Notes under the pieces: model-generated
The model's input: the letters and a program-made list of their open reading frames with translations, nothing else
The model's database searches: none
Told to the model about the DNA's origin: nothing
Source of the DNA: Chloroflexota bacterium
GTDB lineage: Bacteria > Chloroflexota > Dehalococcoidia > Dehalococcoidales > WRFJ01
Direction of reading: 5' to 3'
DNA length: 11,566 bases
Assembly (NCBI GenBank): GCA_009778865.1
Contig: WRFJ01000015.1
Location: forward strand, 1-11,566
Translations under genes and position numbers: made by a program
In this document: positions 5,734-11,566 of the stretch, piece after piece
How positions within the stretch are numbered: the first letter of the stretch is position 1
Layout of the letters: each line of letters starts with the position of its first letter

Positions 5734-5765
5734 AATACAGACCTAAATTACTTACTGTATTTTTT
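5734..5765 (+). terminator. Probable weak intrinsic terminator of the glycosyltransferase-like gene
   Basis: AATACAG (5734-5740) pairs with CTGTATT (5755-5761), followed by four more T. The stem is AT-rich and the loop is 14 bases, so it is weak. It overlaps the 3' end of the convergent rdgB. Confidence 0.4.
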
Positions 5766-6353
5766 AACCAGTCCTTGTAAGTATGGTAAAGCTTTCTTAG
5801 AGGCTATAGCACGATGGGAAATAGCATCTTTTTGCTCAAGGTTGAGCTCAGCTACATGCTTGGCTAAATAAGGTACATAAAATATGGGGTCGTAGCCAAA
5901 ACCATTTTGACCTTTAGGTTTGCAAGCTATTTGGCCATACAACCGCCCCTCAAAAACTTTTTCGCCGCCGTCCGGAGTTACAACAGCTATAGCGCAGACA
6001 AAATAAGCTTGGCGGTTTTGTTTACTCCGCATGTTTTTTAACAGAAGCTCACAACGCTCCTCATCTGTTTTGCAATCTTGGTCGCCATAGCGTGCCGAGT
6101 ATATACCAGGAGCATTATCTAAAGCCTCCACACACAAACCACTGTCATCCGCTAAAGCTACCATACCGCTTTTTTGGCATATTTCACGTGCTTTAATTAA
6201 GGCGTTTTCGCTAAAAGTTTGACCGCTTTCTTCTGCGTCTTGAGTTAGGCCAACTTCAAAAGGCATAAAAAAGCAAAGCCCTGCTATAGCAAGCAGGGCT
6301 TTATACTCTTTTACTTTACCTTGATTGTTGGTAGCTAAGCAAAGATTCACCAA
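5748..6353 (-). CDS. rdgB: Non-canonical purine NTP pyrophosphatase (RdgB/HAM1 family)
   Basis: Cytoplasmic house-cleaning enzyme that hydrolyses ITP, dITP and XTP to monophosphates and pyrophosphate, keeping deaminated purines out of nucleic acids. Family motifs are complete in a normal 201-residue length: ATNNQGK (7-13), ENALIKA (49-55), ADDSGL (68-73), PGIYSARYG (82-90), GFGYDPIF (151-158) and SHR (179-181). The frame begins TTG GTG at 6353/6350, with AAGGA six bases before the TTG; either could start, and both keep the TNN motif at the proper distance. Only 2 bases separate it from the aldolase/phosphatase stop codon, so translation is probably coupled. A strong hairpin followed by T6 lies about 50 bases into the coding region (6302-6267). 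Confidence 0.94.
   Translation of the reverse strand: MVNLCLATNNQGKVKEYKALLAIAGLCFFMPFEVGLTQDAEESGQTFSENALIKAREICQKSGMVALADDSGLCVEALDNAPGIYSARYGDQDCKTDEERCELLLKNMRSKQNRQAYFVCAIAVVTPDGGEKVFEGRLYGQIACKPKGQNGFGYDPIFYVPYLAKHVAELNLEQKDAISHRAIASKKALPYLQGLVKKYSK
6267..6302 (-). terminator. Terminator-like hairpin inside the 5' end of rdgB
   Basis: Perfect 10-base arms AAAGCCCTGC and GCAGGGCTTT (6302-6293 and 6284-6275 in transcript order) enclose an 8-base loop. In rdgB mRNA the stem is followed by GC and six T (6272-6267). It encodes residues 18-29 of RdgB, in a part of the protein with little conservation. It could end a share of transcripts after the upstream aldolase/phosphatase gene, 54 bases past its stop codon. 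The structure is seen; termination is inferred, and ribosomes translating rdgB would oppose it. Confidence 0.5.
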
Positions 6354-6355
6354 GC

Positions 6356-7456
6356 TTAGTCCTTGTTGGTTTCCCAGCGATTGTTGAGTCTAGCCATAAC
6401 CTGTGGCAAAGTAGTGTATTCTAACTCTTCCAAGGGCAGGCGATGGGGTTCAAAAGGACCGTGTTTTCTAAGCATATAAGCCATTTCGTTGGCTTTTTGT
6501 CTAGCCGGCTCAAAACTAATATCTTTAAACATATCGCGCGGACCCACCAGCATACCGTCAGCTAATTGAAAGCCATAAGCCATCACTCTGGGCGGGCCGT
6601 CAAAACGAGTAGGTACGCCGTCTTCCATAGAAACCGGCATTAAGGGACCATAGTGCGAGCCACGCATCCATCCTTCTACAATAGTAGGTTCAGCAAAAGG
6701 CTCTAGCACTTCACCAACGGCTGGAAAATTACCTTGACAACGCACTATGCAAACGGGGTCGTCTTTACCTACATACTTGCCGGCAATATAAGAAAGTTTT
6801 TGAGTAGAAGAAACAGCACTAATTTCTTTGGTGTCTTTATGCCAAATATTTCTTACCATATAGCGAGCTGGAGAACCTATAAAAAGCAAAAGATCGTAGA
6901 TTTCCTCGGGAGTATTGAAGAGAACCCTTTTATTTTCTTTAACATCCAAAACTTCAAACACAAAACCATTATGCATTGATTCTCCGATAACCAAACCAGC
7001 AGTGTTAAAAGGATCAGCAAACATCTTATAAAGAGGCAAATTCCAAGCACCAGAGGAAGTTTTATCAGCCATAAAGATAATGACCGGTTCGCTAGCGCGC
7101 TCTTCTATTTCCATCTCAGCTACGCCCGGACCCATACCTTTGATATTGCCGCTGAAGGCGTCGCTTAAAAGATCTTGGCCAGCGCCGTACAGTTTGAGTT
7201 TTTTAGCTACTTCTGTAGCTGCTACAAAAACATCCCAAGATAAACCATGAATTTCTTGAGAATGAGTACCCTTTTTGTGAGTCATAATCAACTCAAGATC
7301 ATCGCCACATTTGGTCACATGGTAATCTATAATTTTGCCAATTTTCTTGGCTTCGCTTAGCAATTTATGCCCCATTGCTATGCATTCCGGATGAGATTCA
7401 GAGTGACCAACATAGCCGCCGATATCAGCCTTAATAACACTCAGGGTTACTTTCAT
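6356..7456 (-). CDS. fbp: Fructose-1,6-bisphosphate aldolase/phosphatase (bifunctional, type V FBPase)
   Basis: Cytoplasmic Mg-dependent enzyme that condenses glyceraldehyde-3-phosphate with dihydroxyacetone phosphate and then dephosphorylates the product to fructose-6-phosphate, making gluconeogenesis one-way. It is typical of Archaea, Chloroflexota and some anaerobic Firmicutes. The 366-residue protein opens with MKVTLSVIKADIGGYVGH, whose Asp and His are metal/phosphate ligands. DADK-type metal sites include FMADKTSSGAWN (128-139) and DPFNTAGLVI (148-157). YVGK at 228-231 supplies the Tyr and Schiff-base Lys of the aldolase reaction, and FDGPPRVMAYGFQL (285-298) is conserved. I chose the ATG at 7456 because GGAGG lies exactly 6 bases before it; a TTG five codons upstream would overlap that site. 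First gene of a two-gene unit with rdgB. Confidence 0.95.
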   Translation of the reverse strand: MKVTLSVIKADIGGYVGHSESHPECIAMGHKLLSEAKKIGKIIDYHVTKCGDDLELIMTHKKGTHSQEIHGLSWDVFVAATEVAKKLKLYGAGQDLLSDAFSGNIKGMGPGVAEMEIEERASEPVIIFMADKTSSGAWNLPLYKMFADPFNTAGLVIGESMHNGFVFEVLDVKENKRVLFNTPEEIYDLLLFIGSPARYMVRNIWHKDTKEISAVSSTQKLSYIAGKYVGKDDPVCIVRCQGNFPAVGEVLEPFAEPTIVEGWMRGSHYGPLMPVSMEDGVPTRFDGPPRVMAYGFQLADGMLVGPRDMFKDISFEPARQKANEMAYMLRKHGPFEPHRLPLEELEYTTLPQVMARLNNRWETNKD

Positions 7457-7477
7457 GTTTTTCCTCCGCAAGTAAAA

Positions 7478-7501
7478 GCCGCTTTTGTATTACGAAGCGG
7501 C
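7478..7501. repeat. Leader hairpin upstream of the aldolase/phosphatase gene
   Basis: Perfect 7-base arms GCCGCTT (7478-7484) and AAGCGGC (7495-7501) with a 10-base loop. In the minus-strand leader it ends 11 bases before the GGAGG and is followed by TTTTAC. It could stabilise the mRNA or act as a weak attenuator; four T are too few for a confident terminator. Confidence 0.5.
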
Positions 7502-7526
7502 ACCTAGTTACTAAATTTATATACAA

Positions 7527-7556
7527 ATTTTATCAACATAAGCTTCAGAGTGTCAA
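7527..7556 (-). promoter_or_regulatory. Promoter of the aldolase/phosphatase-rdgB unit
   Basis: Minus strand: consensus TTGACA (7556-7551), an 18-base spacer, then TAAAAT (7532-7527) preceded by TGA (extended -10). The predicted start near 7520 gives a leader of about 65 bases containing the hairpin. Confidence 0.72.
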
Positions 7557-7702
7557 GGAAACATCCTAAATATACAAATATTACAACAAAAGGAGATCTA
7601 TCTTTGAGTGCTATTTTATTTTGATGCATTACGTGCAGTCCAACATAAAAGATACTAAAATTATACACTAAAAAATAATTTTGATAACTATAGTAACATA
7701 TA

Positions 7703-7732
7703 TTGCAAAAATAGTAACAAATGTATTATAAT
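7703..7732 (+). promoter_or_regulatory. Promoter of the FAH-family gene, giving a leaderless transcript
   Basis: TTGCAA (7703-7708), 18 bases, then a perfect TATAAT (7727-7732). The predicted start is near 7739, only about 3 bases before the ATG at 7742. The rest of the 7502-7741 divergent spacer holds only this and the promoter of the aldolase/phosphatase gene. Confidence 0.68.
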
Positions 7733-7741
7733 TTGAAGATA

Positions 7742-8500
7742 ATGAAAATTGTACGTTTTAGTATGAACAACAACCCACGCTACGGAGTCCTTGAAGATAA
7801 TATTATCTCCGAACTTTGCAATGCTCCCTACTGTGAACTTACTTTCAGCGGTCAGAAATTTGCTCTGGAAGCCGTAAAATTACTAGCTCCGTGCGAACCC
7901 ACCAAAATTGTAGCTCTAGGTTTAAATTATCACGCCCACGCCAAAGAATTGGATCAAAAAATACCTACTTCTCCGCTTACTTTTTTAAAACCATCTACAG
8001 CAGTAATAGGCCCGCATGAAAACATAATTTACCCGCCACAGTCACAAAGAGTAGATTATGAAGGCGAATTTGCTGCTGTCATCAAAAAATCTTGCTGGTG
8101 CGTACCACAGGAAAAAGCTTTAGAGTATGTGTTGGGTTACACTTGTTTTAACGATATAACAGCTCGCGACCTGCAAAAATTGGACGGACAATGGACACGT
8201 GCCAAAGGCTTTGATACCTTTGCTTGCGTGGGTCCCTGGCTGGAGACCGACTTAAATCCGCAAAACTGCCAAATACACACTTATCTCAATGGTCAGTTGC
8301 GTCAAGATGGTAATACTGCTGATCAAATATATTCTCTAACAGAAATTATTGCTTTTATTTCCCGTGTGATGACTCTACTACCGGGCGACATTATCGCCAC
8401 CGGCACTCCTCCGGGCATTGGCGAGATCAAAAAGGGCGATATCGTGCGCGTAGAAATAGACGGCATAGGTTCTTTGATAAACGGTGTGTCTAATCGCTAG
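7742..8500 (+). CDS. Fumarylacetoacetate hydrolase (FAH) family protein
   Basis: A 252-residue member of the FAHD1/acylpyruvase-like group. These cytoplasmic metal enzymes cleave C-C bonds or decarboxylate or isomerise 2-oxo acid substrates such as oxaloacetate or 2-hydroxymuconate derivatives; the exact substrate is not evident. The metal triad is visible: E107 and E109 in DYEGEF and D138 in FNDIT. RAKGFDTFACVGP (153-165) and ATGTPPGIG (219-227) complete the active-site motifs. A small N-terminal domain (about 1-50) precedes the catalytic core. An upstream ATG at 7721 would start inside the -10 box, so I use 7742, where MKIVRF matches the family start. It lacks a clear Shine-Dalgarno. Single-gene unit closed by a strong terminator at 8529-8559. 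Confidence 0.92.
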   Translation: MKIVRFSMNNNPRYGVLEDNIISELCNAPYCELTFSGQKFALEAVKLLAPCEPTKIVALGLNYHAHAKELDQKIPTSPLTFLKPSTAVIGPHENIIYPPQSQRVDYEGEFAAVIKKSCWCVPQEKALEYVLGYTCFNDITARDLQKLDGQWTRAKGFDTFACVGPWLETDLNPQNCQIHTYLNGQLRQDGNTADQIYSLTEIIAFISRVMTLLPGDIIATGTPPGIGEIKKGDIVRVEIDGIGSLINGVSNR

Positions 8501-8528
8501 CAAAGGTCATGCAAAACTATCGTTGCAG

Positions 8529-8559
8529 CCCGTAGATATAGTGTTCTGCGGGTTTTTTT
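8529..8559 (+). terminator. Intrinsic terminator after the FAH-family gene
   Basis: CCCGTAGA (8529-8536) pairs with TCTGCGGG (8545-8552), 8 pairs with one G-U, around an 8-base loop, then seven T. It isolates the gene from dnaN downstream. Confidence 0.88.
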
Positions 8560-8581
8560 GTTTCTTGCTAGGAAAAATCAT

Positions 8582-8610
8582 TTGCCTAGCTACGCACAAT
8601 AGTATATAAT
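8582..8610 (+). promoter_or_regulatory. dnaN promoter
   Basis: TTGCCT (8582-8587), a 17-base spacer, then a perfect TATAAT (8605-8610). The predicted start near 8617 gives a leader of about 68 bases, ending in GGAGG (8674-8678) six bases before the ATG. Confidence 0.75.
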
Positions 8611-8684
8611 TAAGAGTAATTAGAATTTTTACTATATATACGTATATTCTCTACGATAAACACAATATATAGCGGAGGAAATAA

Positions 8685-9791
8685 ATGAAAATCTCTTGTT
8701 TACAGGAAAACCTAAAATACGGTATGAATGTGGTGCAAAAAGCCGCTGCTATTCGCACCAGCCTACCTATTACCAACAATATTTTACTATCTTCCGAGAA
8801 TTCCCGTCTAAAACTCACCGCCACTAATTTGGAGATGGCTATCACGTGCTGGATAGGCGCTAAAGTAAGTAAAGAGGGCGCCGTTACCGTACCAGCCGTC
8901 ACTTTAGGTAAAATCGTCACCGAGTTGCCAGATGAACTAGTGGAGATGGAGGTCTCTGACCGCGAAGTTTTAAGCCTGAATTGCGGTAATATCTTTTCCA
9001 AAATAAGCGGCACTGGTACTGAAGATTTTCCGACTGTGCCACAGATTAAAAATGGCATCAATCTTAAAATAAATGCTGGTGATTTTAAAAAAGCCGTGCT
9101 ACGTGTAGCTTTTGCCGCCGCTGCCGACGAATCCCGACCAGTTTTGACCGGCGTATATACTGAATTTAATGGTAAAGAGCTAACATTAGCAGCTGCTGAT
9201 GGTTTTAGATTATCCGTTGATAAGATAGCTTTATTAGAAACAGTAAGCGAAAGCGATAAGATTATCGTACCGGCCCGTACTTTAAACGAAGTTGTACGTC
9301 TTATAAACGACAACGACCCCGATGTGCAGATTACCATTGATAAAGAAAAAAATCAGGCTCTTTTCCGCCTAAAAGAAATAGAGATTGTTACTAATCTTCT
9401 GGCTGGCAATTTTCCACCTTATGGACAGCTTATCCCCAAAGAATATACTACTAAAGCTATTGTAGAAACCGCCGCTTTTACTCGCGGCAATCGCGTGGCA
9501 CGCATTTTTGCCGAAGGTAGCGGTATTGTGAAATTGGAAATCGGCGGCAGTAAAATGGCTATCTCGGCACGTGCCGAGGAAGTTGGTGAAAATAAAAGCG
9601 AGATCGAAGCAGCTATCGAAGGCCATTCAAATAAAATTGCTTTCAACGGTAAATATATCGCCGATGTATTGGCAGTAATACATTCCAGCGAAGTAGCTCT
9701 GGAAATGATTAATCCACAAAGTCCGTGCGTCATCCGTCCGGTAGGCGACAATACTTATATACATGTCATCATGCCCATGTTTATACAGTAA
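8685..9791 (+). CDS. dnaN: DNA polymerase III sliding clamp (beta subunit)
   Basis: The dimeric ring that tethers DNA polymerase III and many repair proteins to DNA. Its 368 residues match the family (366 in E. coli), with three repeated clamp domains at about 1-120, 127-245 and 246-368. Recognisable stretches are MKISCLQENLKYGMNVVQKA at the start, FAAAADESRPVLTGVY (about 148-163), TLAAADGFRLSV (171-182), LLAGNFPPYGQLIP (near 243-256) and the C-terminal HVIMPMFIQ, equivalent to the usual YVIMPMRL that lines the protein-binding pocket. The start has a textbook GGAGG at six bases. It is its own transcription unit between two terminators. The neighbours are an FAH-family gene and argJ, with no dnaA, recF or gyrB, so the usual dnaA-dnaN pair is separated in this genome. 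Confidence 0.97.
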   Translation: MKISCLQENLKYGMNVVQKAAAIRTSLPITNNILLSSENSRLKLTATNLEMAITCWIGAKVSKEGAVTVPAVTLGKIVTELPDELVEMEVSDREVLSLNCGNIFSKISGTGTEDFPTVPQIKNGINLKINAGDFKKAVLRVAFAAAADESRPVLTGVYTEFNGKELTLAAADGFRLSVDKIALLETVSESDKIIVPARTLNEVVRLINDNDPDVQITIDKEKNQALFRLKEIEIVTNLLAGNFPPYGQLIPKEYTTKAIVETAAFTRGNRVARIFAEGSGIVKLEIGGSKMAISARAEEVGENKSEIEAAIEGHSNKIAFNGKYIADVLAVIHSSEVALEMINPQSPCVIRPVGDNTYIHVIMPMFIQ

Positions 9792-9815
9792 CGTTTTAAT
9801 ATAATCGCAAACATC

Positions 9816-9839
9816 AAGGGCGGGCTTACCGCCCTTTTT
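9816..9839 (+). terminator. Intrinsic terminator of dnaN
   Basis: AAGGGCGG (9816-9823) pairs perfectly with CCGCCCTT (9829-9836) around a 5-base loop. The last two T of the stem run into three more, giving T5. Confidence 0.9.
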
Positions 9840-9866
9840 GTTTTGTTATGCAAACGCAGATCGCCC

Positions 9867-9895
9867 TTGCACTTTATATCATTTCATTGGATAAT
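9867..9895 (+). promoter_or_regulatory. argJ-argB promoter
   Basis: TTGCAC (9867-9872), a 17-base spacer, then GATAAT (9890-9895). The predicted start near 9902 leaves only about 14 bases before the argJ ATG, with no Shine-Dalgarno in them. No ARG-box-like operator was recognised. Confidence 0.6.
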
Positions 9896-9915
9896 TAATA
9901 ATTCAAAAATAATTT

Positions 9916-11148
9916 ATGCATAGTATTAAAATAGAAATGAGTATCAACAATAATTGCCATTACAGCAGCGGCATAACCTACCCTCAAGGTTTTTGGGCCA
10001 GTGGCATCTGCGCTGGAATTAAAAAAAATAAAGAAGCTTTAGACTTAGGTGCTATTATTAGCTCTGTACCGGCAATATGTAGTGGTGTATTTACGCAAAA
10101 CCGTTTTTGTGCCCCTTCGGTTTCTTACTCACGCAAGATAGTTAAAGAAAACACCATACGTGGTATATTAATAAATTCCGGCAATGCCAATGCTGGTACC
10201 GGCCAAGAAGGCATACTAAACGTATTAAAAATGGGCGAAATGGGCGAAAAAGCTTTTGGTTTACCACCGCAGAGTTTAGCTATTGCCCAAACAGGTATTA
10301 TCGGCGTACAGATGGATATGAACAAAGTACAGGACGGTTTAAGAAAACTCAATATTGAGCCTTGTAATTCATATGCTTTTGCCAAAGCCATCATCACCAC
10401 CGATACTGTAGTTAAAGAATACAACGCTGAGATAACTACCCTAGACGGTAATTACCGTATTGGCGGTGTTGCCAAAGGCAGCGGCATGATTCATCCCAAT
10501 ATGGCTACGTTGCTGGCTTTTTTCACTACTGATGCCAAAGTGCAAAAAGAATTTTTGGATAAAGTGATAAAAGAAGTTACCGACAGTACTTTTAATATGA
10601 TAACGGTAGATAAAGATACATCAACCAATGACAGCACTTTTATAATGGCCAATGGCTTGAGCAATATAGAAATAAAAGAAGGCAGTGCCAATGCTATACA
10701 ATTTACTGACGCCATCAAAGAAGCCTTTATTAATTTAGCACAAAAAATAGTGCGTGATGGTGAAGGAGCTACTAAATTCTTGACGGTAAATGTCTTCGGT
10801 GCTAAAGATATCGAACAAGCACGCACTTGTGCCCGTGCCATAGCGGCTTCGCCTTTGGTAAAAACCGCCGTGCATGGTCAAGACCCCAACTGGGGACGTA
10901 TTATCGCTGCTGCTGGTTACAGCGGAGCTGAAGTTAATGTAGATACCACCTCTCTTTTTATCGGGCCAATTTGCATATTTGACAACGGTACTCCACAAGG
11001 GCAAAACTTAAAAGAGGCTAATTTGGAAATGCACAGAAAAGATGTTATTTTTAATTTATATTTAAATATCGGTGAGGCCGATGCCACTGCCTGGGGTTGT
11101 GACTTAAGCGGCCAATATGTCACCATCAACAGCGAGTACAGCACATAA
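9916..11148 (+). CDS. argJ: Bifunctional ornithine acetyltransferase / N-acetylglutamate synthase
   Basis: Moves the acetyl group from N-acetylornithine to glutamate, and in bifunctional forms also uses acetyl-CoA, in the cyclic arginine pathway. It is an Ntn-type enzyme made as one 410-residue chain and self-cleaved. The cleavage motif KGSGMIHPNMATLL is at 187-200, splitting before nucleophile Thr198. Also visible are INSGNANAGTG (86-96, oxyanion region), TTDTVVK (161-167), HGQDPNWGRIIAAAGYSGA in the beta chain and the family-typical C-terminus YVTINSEYST. The N-terminus carries about a dozen residues beyond the family core. The ATG at 9916 lacks a Shine-Dalgarno and lies close to the predicted transcription start; an ATG at 9937 is an alternative, also without one. 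Its stop overlaps the argB start (TAATG), so the two are translationally coupled. Confidence 0.96.
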   Translation: MHSIKIEMSINNNCHYSSGITYPQGFWASGICAGIKKNKEALDLGAIISSVPAICSGVFTQNRFCAPSVSYSRKIVKENTIRGILINSGNANAGTGQEGILNVLKMGEMGEKAFGLPPQSLAIAQTGIIGVQMDMNKVQDGLRKLNIEPCNSYAFAKAIITTDTVVKEYNAEITTLDGNYRIGGVAKGSGMIHPNMATLLAFFTTDAKVQKEFLDKVIKEVTDSTFNMITVDKDTSTNDSTFIMANGLSNIEIKEGSANAIQFTDAIKEAFINLAQKIVRDGEGATKFLTVNVFGAKDIEQARTCARAIAASPLVKTAVHGQDPNWGRIIAAAGYSGAEVNVDTTSLFIGPICIFDNGTPQGQNLKEANLEMHRKDVIFNLYLNIGEADATAWGCDLSGQYVTINSEYST

Positions 11149-11566
11149 TGAGTAAAGATATTATAGTCATCAAACTTGGTGGTTCTATTTTTGAAGAAAA
11201 AGATACTTCTTTAGATGATATTGCCACTTTATATGAACATGGCCAAAAGCTAGTTATAGTTCACGGCGGTGCCGCTAAAGTTTCTTTATGGCTTAGCAAA
11301 ATGAATATACCAGTAGAAATAGTTGACGGTGAACGTGCTACGACATCTGAAAGCTTAGAAGTGGTAACTGCTGTTTTGAGTGGTCTGGTTAATAAAGAAA
11401 TTACCGCCGCTTTACTGGATAAAGGCGTTAAAGCCTGCGGTTTGAGCGGAGTGGATGGTAGTATAATAAACGGCAAAATGCGTGGTGGCAAAATGGGTTT
11501 GATGGGAGACATATCTAGAGTAAATATTACTCTGTTACAAACCTTGTTGAATAAAGGCTTTACACC
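11148..11566 (+). CDS. argB: Acetylglutamate kinase, partial (C-terminus off window)
   Basis: Amino-acid-kinase-fold enzyme that phosphorylates N-acetylglutamate, the step after acetylation in ornithine synthesis. 139 residues are visible from an ATG sharing its A with the argJ stop. Motifs: IKLGGS (8-13, nucleotide binding), VHGG (38-41), RATTSESLEVV (63-73, matching the family R-x-T-x-x-x-L-E-V), VNKEI (81-85) and CGLSGVDG (97-104). It lacks the N-terminal helix of arginine-inhibited hexameric forms. The usual third glycine after VHGG is Ala42, and the next stretch (KVSLWLSK) is atypical, so a relative of the LysZ carrier-protein kinases is possible. Pairing with argJ favours arginine synthesis. 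About half the gene lies beyond the window. Confidence 0.88.
   Translation, partial: MSKDIIVIKLGGSIFEEKDTSLDDIATLYEHGQKLVIVHGGAAKVSLWLSKMNIPVEIVDGERATTSESLEVVTAVLSGLVNKEITAALLDKGVKACGLSGVDGSIINGKMRGGKMGLMGDISRVNITLLQTLLNKGFT

Noticed and set aside
8501..8684. Replication origin upstream of dnaN
   Set aside because: No cluster of DnaA boxes (TTATCCACA-like) and no dnaA nearby; the spacer is fully explained by a terminator and a promoter.
8651..9751. Long open frames on the strand opposite dnaN
   Set aside because: They are shadows of the dnaN reading frame: low-complexity Ser/Thr/Leu-rich translations, no ribosome-binding sites, and dnaN is unmistakable.
10125..11512. Open frames opposite argJ and argB
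   Set aside because: Antisense shadows without motifs or start signals; the plus-strand genes are certain.
1..11566. CRISPR array, toxin-antitoxin or defence system
   Set aside because: No regularly spaced repeats and no effector or toxin motifs; the only mobile-element trace is the dead TnpB start.

Overview
The window reads as a moderately AT-rich bacterial chromosome segment of mostly housekeeping metabolism, with one short stretch of transferred and decayed DNA in the middle. Several traits point tentatively to an anaerobic Chloroflexota (Dehalococcoidia-like) lineage: pyrR directly followed by pyrB, an argJ-argB pair with a short acetylglutamate kinase, the bifunctional (archaeal/deep-branching type) fructose-bisphosphate aldolase/phosphatase, and dnaN sitting away from dnaA. 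This placement is inference; no rRNA or other decisive marker is present.

Layout. (1) 1-1407, minus strand: a pyrR-pyrB pyrimidine operon. Its leader carries a good sigma-70-type promoter, a PyrR-binding RNA hairpin and an overlapping intrinsic terminator, so all parts of a PyrR transcription attenuator can be read directly. (2) 1452-2078, plus strand: an unrecognised 181-residue protein transcribed divergently from pyrR. (3) 2091-3163, minus strand: two zinc-ribbon membrane proteins, with a decayed partial copy of the second one and a large hairpin between them. (4) 3255-4070, minus: a Cof-type HAD phosphatase. (5) 4221-4926, minus: a GNAT acetyltransferase with Firmicutes-like sequence, the tail of its lost operon partner and a frameshifted N-terminal relic of an IS200/IS605 TnpB, together looking like a scar of horizontal transfer. 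(6) 5117-5707, plus: a glycosyltransferase-4-like protein that has only the N-terminal half of the fold. (7) 5748-7556, minus: fructose-1,6-bisphosphate aldolase/phosphatase followed by rdgB. A terminator-like hairpin lies inside the first 90 bases of rdgB and may uncouple the two. (8) 7703-8559, plus: a fumarylacetoacetate-hydrolase-family protein on an apparently leaderless mRNA, closed by a clear terminator. (9) 8582-9839, plus: dnaN with its own promoter and terminator. (10) 9867-11566, plus: argJ overlapping the start of argB, which runs off the window.

How the genes relate: pyrB and pyrR make and regulate pyrimidines, argJ and argB make ornithine/arginine (sharing carbamoyl-phosphate economy with pyrB), the aldolase/phosphatase drives gluconeogenesis, RdgB cleans the nucleotide pool, and DnaN is the replication clamp. 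No CRISPR array, tRNA, rRNA or complete mobile element was seen. I found no convincing new multi-gene system. The most informative items are the fully readable pyr attenuator, the hairpin inside rdgB, the TnpB/GNAT scar and the duplicated zinc-ribbon locus.
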